Shown piece by piece: positions 42,141 to 52,900 of a DNA stretch of 64,000 nucleotides; the stretch's first letter is position 1, and each line of letters opens with the position of its first letter. The stretch covers positions 310,001 through 374,000 of the forward strand of contig JAFCMP010000026.1 in NCBI GenBank assembly GCA_017506865.1, written 5' to 3'. The position numbers and the translations under genes are program-made. A model generated the notes under the pieces. It did no database searches. It was not told where the DNA came from and was given only the letters and a program-made list of their open reading frames with translations. Source of the stretch: Tribonema minus (Eukaryota > Sar > Xanthophyceae > Tribonematales > Tribonemataceae).

Positions 42141-43080
42141 TAGTCACTTGGTCTGCAGACCAGCCCTCGAGATCTACGCGGACTGCAAGCATGTGCGCAG
42201 GCAGTACTTTGCGCGCCTCGTCGAGTGCTTTGTTAGCTAAAGGGTCCGAGTGCTGGTAGGTCCCTAGAGCAACGCCGCCACTCTCAGGTATGTTTACTTT
42301 GGCTCCTTCCTCAGGCTGCGGCTGATCAAAGGAGATCGACTCACCTAGCTGCTGCTGCAGCGCCTCGCGCACAGCCGCTGCGTCCATCGGCGCCATCGCT
42401 GCTGCATCGGCGTCGCTGTGTTCAGCGTCCACTCCTGTTGCTGCGATGCCAGCGCTGCTCCACATCTCCGTGCGCAGATCCAGCGCGAAAATGTCGCAGC
42501 CGAACAAAAACGCGTCGCCTGTCCCGCGCAAACCCTCACCCCCCCTTGGCGAAAATGGTGGCGCTGCCGCTGCAAAGGTTGCTGCGTGCGAGCGCGGGGG
42601 TCGCCATTGTGGTGAGCGTGCGTGCTGCGCCGCTGCGGCATGGGCCGCGGCTGGCGCGCAAGGCTGTGGTGGGGATGCGCACGCCGCTGCGGCAGGGGCC
42701 GCGGCTGGCGTGGACGGCGGTGGAGCAGGTGGTGGAGCGGATGGTGCTGATGTTGCTGGCGTCGGCGTGGCACGGGCCGCGGCGCCAGTTGGGGTTGCCG
42801 AAGTGTACGCTGCCGCGGCGGGGGCCGCGGCGCGTGAGGTAGTCAAGGCTGCGGTGGCTGCTGCCGAAGCTGAAGTTGCCGCAGTTGAAGTTGCCGTTGC
42901 GGCGACGCGCGTCGCGCTGTCGTCGCAGGAGTCGGTTGAAGCCGCGTCACGCATGCGCTGCAGCGCCTCGTCAGCGAGCTTGACGCCGTACGTGCCGAAG
43001 GTGGTGTGTGTGCCGGTGTTGATCAGCGTCTGTATGGCAGGCGGCAGCGGCGCGACGACTGCTCGGTGATTTCGTGCAAG
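42037..43080 (-). CDS. Gypsy A linker between methyltransferase and reverse transcriptase
   Basis: The open frame picks up the methyltransferase C-terminus after a frameshift (PPAIQTLINTGTHTTFGTYG), runs through about 100 residues of Ala, Thr, Ser and Pro, and ends in a more ordinary stretch (GESISFDQPQPEEGAKV, then KALDEARKVLPAHMLAVRVD) just before RT. Much of the low complexity may be mutational slippage. No catalytic motif is visible. Confidence 0.5.
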   Translation of the reverse strand, partial: LARNHRAVVAPLPPAIQTLINTGTHTTFGTYGVKLADEALQRMRDAASTDSCDDSATRVAATATSTAATSASAAATAALTTSRAAAPAAAAYTSATPTGAAARATPTPATSAPSAPPPAPPPSTPAAAPAAAACASPPQPCAPAAAHAAAAQHARSPQWRPPRSHAATFAAAAPPFSPRGGEGLRGTGDAFLFGCDIFALDLRTEMWSSAGIAATGVDAEHSDADAAAMAPMDAAAVREALQQQLGESISFDQPQPEEGAKVNIPESGGVALGTYQHSDPLANKALDEARKVLPAHMLAVRVDLEGWSADQVTRLCFMLASCLRTLRAKPCLKTLGTLGSVIPYRFA

Positions 43081-44578
43081 AGGCCGCTCTGCTGCAGGAT
43101 GTCGCCGACGAGCTCCGCCATGCGCGGCGCCACTGCGTTCGCAAGGTATTGCGCGTACGCGGTGGTATCGCCAGGCGCAGGCGCGTCCCACTGGTAAGAA
43201 GCAGGGAAGCTGTGGACCGCGCGGAGCGCGTCCCACGGCAGGTGCTCGGAGCGAGCGAACTCGGCGGGGTCCTGCGTGGCACGTTGCGGCGCATGACTGT
43301 CTGCACACCGGTGGGCGTAGGGTTGCTGCGATAGGTGCTGCCGCGCGTGGTGGGGGCGGGGCCGTCCATGCTGTAGACTTGCTTGGCGGCGCGGTTGCGG
43401 CCAACAGAAGTGAAAAACTGCCGCCGCTGTCCCGAGCTGTCCGGGACGTCCCCCGTGGCCTCGCGCACCGACTCGTACGCCGCATTCGCTTTTGTGAACG
43501 CGAGCAGCTCGCGCGCATGCCCCAACGACGCGCGCAAGCGCGCAGCGTCGAGCTCGCCGCTGCCGGGTCGCACTAGCGCGTAGAAGACGCGGTGGCGCGT
43601 CTGCGCGATGTGCGCGTCGTCGCCGCACACGTAGAGCTTCTCCTGCAGCGTGAAGCCGCCGTGTTGAGCGCAGCGCAGGAACTCCACGAGCTCCGGCGCG
43701 CTCTGCAGGCCCGGCACATTCTCGAACAAGAGCAGGCGGCAGCAGCGTGCGCCCATGGCGATCTCGAGCATGTAGTACAGGTGCTGGATGCCGAGCGCGG
43801 TCTGCCGCGTGCCGGCAGAGGAGTAGCGCGTGCAAGGGGGACCGCCGGTGAGCACCTGCGCGTCCAGGCGCAGCATCTCCTCGATGAGCTCGGCGCGCGT
43901 CGCCGGCAGCGTCATGTCGCGCTGCAGCGTCTGCGTCTCCGGATGGTTGGCGCTGTTGACGTCAAGGGCGCGCTGCTCGAGATCCACTGCAAGTTTGATG
44001 TCCATGCAGCCGCGCAGGCCCTCGGCGAGCCCGCCGACGCCGCAGTAGACCTCAACGGCGCGCGGGCGCGCCGTGCACTCGCGCTGCTGCAGATCGTCGG
44101 ACGCGGCGCGACGCAGCGGGACAGCCTTGCCGAGCACAGTGCCGCGGGGCAAGTCGAGCGCCGCGTTTGCGCGTTGCTGCAAGAGGACGGGCTTGGCGTG
44201 AACGCCGGCAGCTAATTCTGTGCTAGCGATGGCGGCGCTGTGTGAGGGGTCGACAATGACTTGCACTAGCTGCTCGCCATGGGCTTGCACAGGGGTGACG
44301 CCGTCCGCATGCATGATCTGAATCCACACCGGCGCAGTGGAGTCTGCAGGGGTCTCGGGCGAGTGAGCGTCCACACGAACAACAGCGACCCATTGCTGGT
44401 CTTTGTCGTACACATAGACAGGCGGTGAGGGCGGATCGCTGCTAGTCGGCGAGGGCTGCGGAGACGAGGGCGCGCCAGCAAACTTGTACTCTGTGCTACC
44501 GGGGGTGGCAACACCGGGGGAAGGGGGCATGCTAGGGTCTGCACGACGCCGAAGAGAGGGGTGTTGACGGCAGACCAA
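43060..44578 (-). CDS. Cytosine-5 DNA methyltransferase domain of gypsy A
   Basis: In the frame 42971-44578 the domain starts near residue 174. Motif I is VEVYCGVGGLAEGL (175-188), which binds S-adenosylmethionine; LAVDLEQRALDVNSA follows (motif II). Motif IV is TGGPPCTRYSSAGTRQ with the catalytic Cys at 249; motif VI is LLFENVPGL (286-288 ENV); motif VIII is QTRHRVF (326-332). Target-recognition-like DGPAPTTRGSTYR is at 405-417. A one-base shift near 43290 moves the sense into 43023-43835, where LRAVHSFPASYQWD and YLANAVAPRMAELV match motifs IX-X. The domain is therefore complete, about 330 residues, and split once. It would transfer a methyl group to cytosine C5. It lies between protease and RT and is not a neighbouring host gene: it shares the high GC and polyprotein order. 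Confidence 0.88.
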
Positions 44579-45603
44579 GGGTGACGATTGATGAAGTCAC
44601 GCCCCAAGATGAAGTCGTCCGGCAGGTGCGGGATGACTAGCGCCATAACGGAAGCGGAGAGGCCAGACGGGCCGGCGGCATCAAAGTGCAATGCTACCAG
44701 GGTGGTGACCTTCTGCGGAGTGGCGCTGGTATCTATGCCCCCTACACTACGTGGTGCTGACAAGTTGCGAACGTCGCCGCTGTCTATGGCGCCCCTCTCT
44801 ACGAGACGGTCGTAGCAGCGCTGCGAGATGGCGGTGACTGAGGCGCCGGAGTCCCACAGGGCGCATTTGACGAAAGCATAGCGCTGGGACTTGGCGGAGC
44901 GCAGACGGCATCTAAACAGGGAGAACAAGTCTGCGTGAATGGAGCCACGCAACTTGCCTGTCTCGACCTGCTGCGCAACGGGAAGCAGCTGCGCCTCGAG
45001 CGCCACCACCTCGCGGTAGTACGCCATGACAGCGTAGTCGCGCGCGTCCGCGCCGCCACTGCGCACGCGGCTCTCCGGTGTGTAGAGCGCCGCGATCAGA
45101 TCCTCCACATACCCCGCCACCAACGCCGCGTCCACCTCCGCCTCGTCACGCCCCCAACTGTCCATGCCATCCTCCGCCACCTCTTCCAAGGCCGACCCCT
45201 CGCTGTGCTGCAGCACCGGTGTGAGCATGCATGCCCAAATGCCGTCGTCGCCACCCCACAAGCGTGTGCGCGACTTCGCCTGCACCTCCTCGATCTGCGC
45301 GAGGCGCGCCGAGGCGCACTGCCTGAGATCTGCCCACTGTACGCGTTCCGGCACGTGTTTGGCGGAGGCGCCGAGCGGCGAGCGCGCCGCTGGCGCCGGC
45401 GGAGGGGCAGATGCAGATGTGGGTGAGGGCGGCGCCGCCGCCGTCTCTGGCGGGCATGGGCGCAGGCGGGAAGCGATGGTGTCCACTTCCTTGCCAGTGC
45501 TGAGCAGTTGTATGGAGTAGGAGGGGTCGTCGCCGTTGTGGTCGTCGACGGCGAGGATCTTGGCGCGCTCCCCGCTTGTGGAGCCCACCCTCACGTACAG
45601 CAC
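44540..45603 (-). CDS. Gypsy A aspartic protease
   Basis: The retropepsin signature CALWDSGASVTAIS is at residues 248-260 counted from 45603, with the catalytic Asp at 251. It is followed by a flap-like segment and LPDDFILGRDFINRH, the usual ILG strand and helix after the fold. An acidic, helical region precedes it (VDAALVAGYVEDLIAALYT). The start is not real: the sense comes in from the upstream linker through a one-base shift near 45600. After GVVQ near 44540 the sense moves to the methyltransferase frame. Confidence 0.8.
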
Positions 45604-46463
45604 GACAGCGCCTTTGACGGAAGGGGCGCTGTTGGTGCTGCACGCGTTTGCAGAGGGCGAGGGTGGAGGGGGGTCTTGTGTGCGAGTTGAGGTTGGGTCG
45701 GTTGAGGTTGCGTCTGGCGTGGGCGCGCTTGCGGTTGTCGCCGCGCGCGCCGCTGGTGTGGTCGCCGTTGTCGGCGCCGGCGCCGTGTCTGCTGCTGCTG
45801 GCGCTGCCGATGGCGACGCCGCTGCTGCAGAAACACAGAAACAGGCGCCGGAGGTGCGCCCGCTGCTGGCGCTGTTGCCGAGCCACTCTTCACCCCTCCT
45901 TGATTCGTGGCGTCCCCCTGAGTGGCGCGGAGCGCAGGTATGCGCCGCGCTGGTGTGCTGCGCTGTGGCGCGGCCTGCTCGCGCGGCGCCGCTGGCGTCG
46001 ACGAATAGGGAGACTCCGATGGGAAACCCCCTGCCCGAGGGTTACCATGCTGCGCGTCGCGGCGGCGCCGCGCGCGCCGCGCCGGCGCTGCAGATGGCGC
46101 CGGCACGAAGGGTGGAGCGTGTGGCCTCAGCCCGCTGCCTGCAAGCGAGGAGAGAGTGGGCTGCTGCTGCGACGCAGCTGCAGCGGCCGGCGGTTGCTCC
46201 GCAGGTGGAGCCATGGCCGGCGGTGCCTGCGGCTGCTGCTGCTGAGCAGCTGCGGCTGCAGGCGGGGCCTGCGGCTGCTGCTGCAAAGCTGCGGCTGCCA
46301 CAGGCGTGGGCGTCGGCTGCTGCTGCTGCGCAGCTGCTGCCGTTGCCGTGGGCGCGCCTTGCGCGCTGACTGTCGTCTGGGGCGGCACGTCACTGCCGCC
46401 CCCCTGCACAACAGTACCCCCAGGTGTTCCCCCCACGCCGAGGGCAGGCGCGGGGTCACACCC
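45591..46463 (-). CDS. Gypsy A gag-pol linker, Ala/Gln/Pro-rich
   Basis: This is in frame with gag after the gag stop. It begins GCDPAPALGVGGTPGG and consists mostly of Gln, Pro and Ala runs (AAAAQQQQPTPTPVAAAAL) and Arg-rich repeats. It contains no domain. It could reach the ribosome only by read-through of the gag TAG. Confidence 0.5.
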   Translation of the reverse strand, partial: GCDPAPALGVGGTPGGTVVQGGGSDVPPQTTVSAQGAPTATAAAAQQQQPTPTPVAAAALQQQPQAPPAAAAAQQQQPQAPPAMAPPAEQPPAAAAASQQQPTLSSLAGSGLRPHAPPFVPAPSAAPARRARRRRDAQHGNPRAGGFPSESPYSSTPAAPREQAAPQRSTPARRIPALRATQGDATNQGGVKSGSATAPAAGAPPAPVSVFLQQRRRHRQRQQQQTRRRRRQRRPHQRRARRQPQARPRQTQPQPTQPQLAHKTPLHPRPLQTRAAPTAPLPSKALSCCT

Positions 46464-48040
46464 CTAGTTGCGGCTGCGGCCGCGACCGCGCCCGCCGCGC
46501 CGTCCGCCACGCCCGCCGCCCTCGCGCTGCTGCGACTCGTACACCTGCTGCGCCGACTTGCCTGCCTCGCCGCTCGCTGCGCGCTCGATTGCGCGCGCGC
46601 ACAGGCGCCTGTAGTCCTCCTGGCCCGTCGGCCTGAACTTCTGCACCCATGGCAGTTTCTCAACTGCGGCGTCCCAGTTGGCGGCGTTGTACGGCTGGTC
46701 GCAGCGTGCGAAGGAGTGGCCGTCGTTGCCGCAGTTGAAGCAGCAGCGCGATGCAGGCGGGCCGGTGCCGAAGGTCTGGATGGCAAAGACCATGTATGAG
46801 ATCTGCCGGTCCTGCTTCTCCGACAGGTGCTGCTTGCGCGCTGCCTCCTTCTGTGCGGCCGTCTGCTGCGGCTTGGCAGCGGGAGTTGTTGTGGCGCCGC
46901 CGCCGGCGCCCATGGTGCCGTCGGTGTACGAGCGCAGGTTGGCGGGGTAGACCGCCAGGCCGTCCTTGCGCGCAATCGCGTCATGCACCGCGTGCTCCGC
47001 CTCGCCGCGCAGGATGTCCAGCAGCTCGTCGGTGGTGTGGGCGCGGGGGTTGAGGCTGATTGCCCGCCACGCCGAGTTGGTGCTAGGGTACTGGTGTCTG
47101 CAGACCTCGAGCAGCGCCAGCAACACAAAGTTGTCGTGATGGGGGTCAGCAGAGAGGACCGCCGATGACGCCTGCGCGAACTCGTACACGAAGTCGCGCA
47201 ACGCCAGCCCGGGCTTGACCACCCACCGCACAAGATCCGCCGCGAGCTCCCCCGGCCGGCGCAGCTCCAAGTGCTTGGCGAGGCGCTCGAAGATCCAGTC
47301 GAGCAGCACTGGGTCGGCCTCAGCCGCCATCTCCTTGCCCTGGCGCAGCCAGCCAGGCAGCTGGCCCCGCAGTGTCTTCGTGCGGTGGTTGTCGCCGCCG
47401 CTGGTGGCAAGGCGCTCGATGACGGCGCGGAGGGTGGGCGCAAACCAGTTGCTGCCGTAGTCGGCACTGTTCCGCAGTGTCGGCCACATGGGTCGCTGCC
47501 GCTGGCGCTGGGCGTTGGCCTTCTCGCGGATGAGGTCTGGCAGGATCTGCTGGATGGTGACGAGGGGGGCCATTGACAGGCCGTCGAGGGTGATCTGCGG
47601 GATGTGGGACATCTGGATGTCCACCTGCACCTTGGTGAGCGCGATGCCGCGTGTGTCGAACCACCCGTCGCGCGGCAGGCTCGGCTGCCTGCCCGGCAGC
47701 TCGTCGGCGTCGGCCTCCGCCGGCGCCGCCTGCGCCGGTGGCGCTGACTTGTGGTCGCTGCTGTCGCGGCTCGAGCTGACGATGGTGCTGTCGCGGCCGC
47801 TGCTGCTGCCGTGACCGCCGCTGCCACCCGCGCCTCCACCTGCGCCGCCGGCGCCCTTGCCGCCGGGGCGGCGCGACGCCGCGCTGCGGACGCTCTCCTC
47901 GTCGTCGTCGCCGTTGCGACTCGCCAGACTGTATGCGAGCATGGAGCGTGCCGCGGCCACCTCCTGCCGCTCTAGCGCGCGCTCTCGCGCGTCTGCCTCT
48001 GCAAGCCGCGCGCTCGCTTCCGCCTCTCGCTCACGCACCT
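46464..48040 (-). CDS. Gypsy A gag with zinc knuckle (5' end missing)
   Basis: The protein begins inside a helical, charged region (REREAEASARLAEADARERA) because its 5' end is replaced by a non-LTR fragment. The capsid-like middle includes PLVTIQQILPDLIREKANA and RLAKHLELRRPGELAADLV. A CCHC knuckle (CFNCGNDGHSFARC, about residues 445-458 from 48074) is followed by an Arg/Gly-rich nucleic-acid-binding tail. The frame ends AAC TAG GGG at 46464-46466; the next codons are open in the same frame. Only 5' context and linkage identify it as this element's gag; the zinc knuckle is decisive for the family. Confidence 0.75.
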
Positions 48041-48311
48041 GCTCAGGGGGGGGGAAGGCAGATGTGTTACGCAAGGCCGGGTTAGCTAAGCGTCAGATCC
48101 TCATTGAGCTGAGCATGTCGCTGGTGCGGGAGTTGGCGGAGCGCGTCATGGCGTACACACGCGGAGCGCGAATGCTGGGCTGTGTTGCAGCGCCGGTATT
48201 CAAGCTCCTAGGACACAGCACAGACTAGGCTGCTGTGTTGACGCAAGCTTTCCGATAATCATTGCATAGGCAACCCGGCCTCCCTTGGGCCTTTATAAAT
48301 ACAAGTCCATA
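48041..48311 (+). mobile_element. 5'-truncated non-LTR retroelement, copy d
   Basis: A 271-bp 3' fragment of the copy-b family, plus strand, running from the G-run of the endonuclease domain to the TTTATAAATACAAGTCCATA terminus. It abuts the broken 5' end of gypsy A at a shared gctcagg word and is followed by cgtatg. No target duplication is found, so the junction probably arose by deletion or recombination after insertion. Confidence 0.82.
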
Positions 48312-48535
48312 CGTATGGGTTTGGCTCGCAAACAAGTCTAGGATAAATCCAATTCAAGGTAATGAAGTATTTGATTTTGGAAAAGTGTCAGCACCGTCGT
48401 CAAGCTCCGTTTGTGTGCGGCATATATGAAAACAATTTCTGGACGAGCCAGACCCTTGCCCTAGTGTGCACTCCGATACCAACTGTAGCATCCAAAGACA
48501 CTAGATCAAAATCAATAAAATCCTGAGACATAATG
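48312..48535. other. No recognised feature
   Basis: AT-richer sequence between the non-LTR fragment and the minisatellite. No coding signal. Confidence 0.4.
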
Positions 48536-48835
48536 TTTGTGAATGCTTGCCGTTGCTGCATTTGAGTGAGCGCTTGCCATTGCTGCATTTGAGTGAGCAC
48601 TTGCCATTGCTGCATTAAGTGAACGCTTGCCATTGCTGCATTGAGTGAACGCTTGCCGTTGCTGCGCGTTGAGTAAACGCTTGCGTGTGCTGCATCGCGT
48701 TGAGTAAACGCTTGCGTGTGCTGCACTGCTGCATTGACAAAACGCTTGCCGTTGCTGCACGTTGAGTAAACGCTTGCGCGTGCTGCATTTGAGTGCATGC
48801 TTGCCGTTGCTGCATTTGAGCGCATCGGTTCAAGT
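48536..48835. repeat. Minisatellite of about 19-27-bp units
   Basis: Units built on gcttgccattgctgcattgagtga and variants (cgcttgcgtgtgctgca, ttgagtaaacgcttgc) repeat at least a dozen times. Minus-strand frames through it give repetitive Gln/Ala/Thr peptides that are not genes. Confidence 0.88.
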
Positions 48836-49112
48836 ACGGTAAAACGTGAGTGTGTAGTTGCAGTGCTTGACGTGCTACAGTTGAGTGTGTCGTTGCAGTG
48901 CTCGACGTGCAATAATCGACTCTGTGCTTGGTCAAAAAAATTAAACATCGTGCAGTGAACAAGGGTTCATCATCAAAGCAGATACGGCGCCACGCGAGCA
49001 GGGCAGCTTCATCCTACATCTGCACAACATCGTGACGACACATCATCTGTATCTGCGGCAGTGTGCTCCACATCTCTCAATAGACGTGGATTTGAGCACA
49101 TCTTAACAGGCA

Positions 49113-49626
49113 GAAAACAGTTTGTTCACTGCTCAAGCAATTGGAAAGACACGTGACAAGCTACCTACAGATGTCTTTAAAGCCATAAACAGATTAATAC
49201 AGACACAAAATCAACCTTGTATATTCGCCATTGATGGTAGTAAGGTGCACGCTCACCCCTGTTTCACAAGCACGGTTATCAATCACGAACAAATGACAAG
49301 CCGGTCAGTAGACCAGCTGTAAGGCCTACATGCATGCTGTCTTTGATGCTTGATGTCAACACACGCACATGTTGCGACTCTATCGTATCTTCACATTTCA
49401 ATCAGCGAACATCAGTACTTTTGAACACTTCAAGGTGACGCATCCGGGCGATATGGTGATGTTCGATAGAGGCTACTTCTTGAAGGCTCTCATGAACAGT
49501 GCATGTGATAATGGCCTGAAGGTAATCTTCAGGCTGAAGTGCTCGCCCCAGCCGGCTAAATTTCTAATGAGGAAAATACATCAACTAATTTCGAACGGCA
49601 TGCATAAGTTCACCACTTCATTATAA
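49113..49626 (+). pseudogene. IS4-like (DDE) transposase fragments
   Basis: Two frames carry the family's core. 49122-49322 has LPTDVFKAINRLI and IFAIDGSKVHAHPCFTS, where the first catalytic Asp sits. 49369-49626 has HPGDMVMFDRGYFLKALM, containing the second Asp and the RGY loop, and GLKVIFRLKCSP. Between them about 100-150 residues expected in DDE_Tnp_1 proteins are missing, and the third acidic residue is not seen. It is a decayed, internally deleted transposase of the IS4-type family also known in eukaryotes. No terminal inverted repeats were found. Confidence 0.65.
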
Positions 49627-49781
49627 AACCACTACACATGCATCCACATGCGAAGCTCAAGAGGCACGGAGGCTATTATGTGGACACCAATGTATGCACG
49701 CGTGCTGTATATTTAAATGTGTGTGTGTGTCAGCGTGGTTAACTGCACCTCACTGCTCCAGTATGCTGAGCGACTACTGCA

Positions 49782-49982
49782 TTAGTAGTCGCCGGTCTGC
49801 TCCACCTCCTCTGCACTTTCACTTGCATTTTCAGCCTTGATGCGCCGAGCTTCAAACTCTGCATCGGCGGCGTCCTGTGCAGCCTGCTGATGCTCTACTA
49901 TAGCGTCAACATCATAAGACGAATCGCCGGCGCGAATCTCACGTTTTGGAACGCGGGGACAGCCCGGTAGACTCTTTCTCAT
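49782..49982 (-). CDS. Short acidic frame crossing the right arm's inner border
   Basis: A 66-codon minus-strand frame ends in TAG at 49782-49784. It reads LPGCPRVPKREIRAGDSSYD and continues as an acidic helix (AEFEARRIKAENASESAEEV). Its first 16 or so codons lie in the arm; the rest is unique. It may be the last exon of a gene disrupted at the arm border. No family was recognised. Confidence 0.3.
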   Translation of the reverse strand: MRKSLPGCPRVPKREIRAGDSSYDVDAIVEHQQAAQDAADAEFEARRIKAENASESAEEVEQTGDY

Positions 49983-49989
49983 ATAAGAG

Positions 49990-52900
49990 AAGTGTGTGAG
50001 CTTGCTGTTTCATTTAGCTATGAAAGTAAAATTTATTGTCCCATTGTCCCTGGAGTTTCATCGAGTACTCTAGAAACTGCTCAAGAGGGGTGCGCAATCA
50101 CTGATTACCCATGCCTGTTCCGACCATGTCCCAAATGTCCCGCCTCAGCCACCCACGAGCACACATGCGGTCAGCACAGAGAAAATGGTCATGTGCAGGC
50201 CAGTGTACATTTAATGTTGACAGGCTCCTGCATGGCGCATATTGCTGCTGTATGAGCCAATCCATTCCCACAGGCTCTTCAGCGCTTATGCTAGCGCTTG
50301 CCTTCGGCTGCTTAGCTCCTCTGCCGCGCGGTTCCGCGTGTTGGTGCCCGTCATCTGCGCGTCTCGCGGACCCGTCATACCAGCTTCGGTTTTCCGCTGT
50401 ACATGGCGCAGAGTATCGTTGATACCCTCTACGTTCCTCACCGATCATCTAAAGTATTAGTTGGCGTCTTCTGCGCGATGACCAAGCGCTGTGCCGCTGT
50501 GCCACTTCGTCGGGCACTCCGTGCTGCGCGTCGGGTCGGATCGTAGGCTGAGCATCTTTGATGGCCTGTGCCAGGCACTGTTCACGCTGTGCCCTCTGCA
50601 TGATCGCACTTTGATCGCTGGCCACTTCCCTTGCCACATGGTCGCGGTCAAGGCGTACAGGAGTCTCGGCATTGAGCACGATTGTGCCAATTGCAGTCGG
50701 CACACCGGTACGTTTATGTATGGATATTCCTAACTAGCACAGGCCCTACTCAGGATTTTTAAGTTTGAACTTCATAATTGAAGTTTGAACTTCATTTTAC
50801 TTTTTGGAGGCTTTTCTATTTGGTTCGCATACCATAGATTAATCACCTGCTGTGCCTCGGCAGGCTGGACTGCAACTTGTACTCTATGAACTTTTTACGG
50901 TACTACTGAAGTACATTGTTTCCAGCGCAACGAACATGGGGACAGGGGATGAAGCGAATGCGCCTGAAGGAGGACGTTAGCTGACGCACAAGGTTTTGAA
51001 ATTACGACCTTCGAATACTATGAACGTTGCACTGCCCGTGAACATGGCAGACACTGTGACCAGTGTGAACTACCAAGATGTATCTACCGCATGCACTATG
51101 TCACAAGACAAGCGCCATGTGTCAGTCGGTATGCCTGTACCTTTGATGCGCCATATTGAATGGTGCAGTAGCAGGCAAGTGTGAATGAACATGCACAATC
51201 GCAGTCGAATGCACGCATTGGAGAAGAACATACTGAAGTTTGACAGGCGCACTTTAGGTGTATTCAAGGCGCGAGAACCTCCTTCCATGCATTGCAAATG
51301 TCGCGCGCTTCATCACACGTCTTCGTTGGCCTCCTCTCTAGCGAGATTGACTGAGTGTGCTGCTGTCACACTTTGTGTTGGTTTAGAGTAAGGGTTAGGA
51401 TGGGTCGCATGTTTGTTTGCCCAGTGTGAGAGTGGAATCAATCAGCACATGAATGCTGAAGCATTGGTAACGATCAGCTTTGCAGACGGCTGCCGATGAG
51501 GCCCGGGCAACACTCACCTTGGGTACTCTTGGCTGCAATGACCACCAAATCATGGACGCATGCGACGTGCACAGCGCTGAAGCAACCGATGTATTGAGAG
51601 GTGCCTTGTTGTCGGTCACAAGTCTTGTGCTGCTTGTTACCATCCATGCTCTCCCATCGCTGTTGCACATGGTCGGGCTCTCGTTAACTTTGCCCCGGTG
51701 CCTGGCAGGTTGACGGAGCCCAGAACCCAACGGTCGGAAGAGGCAGCGTGCAAGATGGAAATGCTGCCGTCACAGAGTGCTGCAAGGTATTTTTCCGCAG
51801 CTGTTAGCCAATCGATGTGCGCTGCGGCTCATGCACGCTTCGAACTGCCAGCACGCAACAGTTGATGTGGAACGCACACAGTGTGGGCAGCGCTTGTGAT
51901 ATCAAGGCTTACAGCAAGAGTGTACTACTTCATCATGAATATCTTCAATGGGTAACACGGGATCTCGAACAGTTGCCTGTGTCTTAGAGCTCGTTTGCTT
52001 GAGCCTGTTGCCCCACGTTTCTTCCACAAACTTTTTACATTGAACAAGTTGGTATGCATTTGATGATTAAGTAACGACAGTTGTTCATCTGTCAAACCGC
52101 TGTGTGCTGTCAGCGCACTTCTATGAGCATAGCCAGCTTCTTGAGTTGTGCTCGGCCGTGACATGAGGCCTTAGAGCGAGAGTGTTCCACTAAGTTAGCT
52201 AGAACGGTATCATTGCGATGGACTCGTAAAGTGTTGCCTGAATCAATACTGCTCCTCATATAATTGCATTGCGCTCGCTACTGCTAGTGCGTGCAGAGTC
52301 CTTAATACCTCAGGATATGGCATCAGAGCTGCCGTAGTCATTTCTACACACAACACCGTTGCCCTACTTCTGAGGTTCTTCAGAAATACTACTGTAGAAC
52401 TTCGAAGTATCTGATCATGAAAGATGAAATCAAGGACGTCATGCCGTAGCGTGAGGTTGCACTTGCACAGCATGGCTGAGATGGATTAATCAGCAGCGTT
52501 GCCGTCCTCTGCGCCATCATCGTCATGACTTTGCCACAATGCGGTGCTGGCGCCCGCATCTGGTGTGTGAAGCTGTTGTGAGTTAGCTGATTGCTGTGAG
52601 CATTGCGAGGATCCTGCTGACAGCTAACTTGTATTATTTGGCGCACCATCTTCTCCAAGGACGATCCAATGGAAGCAGTCCGCTGGCAGGCGCTTGCATG
52701 GAGTGAAGATGGCACACGGCGTTTCAAAACTCTGGGAGTCTCAGAGGTGCTTTTCACGTCGGCGACCGTGCGTCACTTGCGCTCGGCACGATACAATGCT
52801 GCGTGAACATCCGAAGTGTTGGCGTTGCAGTTCCAGCAGCGCATTCGTAAGGCACTTTGTGAGACCGGCTGCGCTACACTCGATAGCCACACCAATAACG

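Larger units (their letters stand above)
37716..48040 (-). mobile_element. Gypsy A: Ty3/gypsy chromovirus carrying a cytosine-5 DNA methyltransferase
   Basis: On the minus strand the order is gag with zinc knuckle, Ala/Gln/Pro-rich linker, aspartic protease, DNA methyltransferase, Ala-rich linker, reverse transcriptase, RNase H, integrase, chromodomain, polypurine tract and 3' LTR. The 5' LTR and gag start are missing: coding sequence stops at 48040 against an oppositely oriented non-LTR fragment. GC content is far higher than in the flanks. At least seven stops or frameshifts disrupt the coding sequence, so this copy is dead, but all domains keep their catalytic motifs. Confidence 0.88.

Noticed and set aside
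45536..46799. Long plus-strand open frames over gypsy A
   Set aside because: They are antisense to gag and the linker, have Arg/Ala/Leu-rich low-complexity composition and no motifs.
46127..47839. A 570-codon open frame on the minus strand overlapping gag
   Set aside because: It is almost entirely Arg, Ser, Thr, Ala and Pro and overlaps the gag frame that holds the zinc knuckle; it is a GC-driven shadow.
48400..48962. Minus-strand repetitive proteins (Gln/Ala/Thr/Ser repeats)
   Set aside because: They are translations of the minisatellite.
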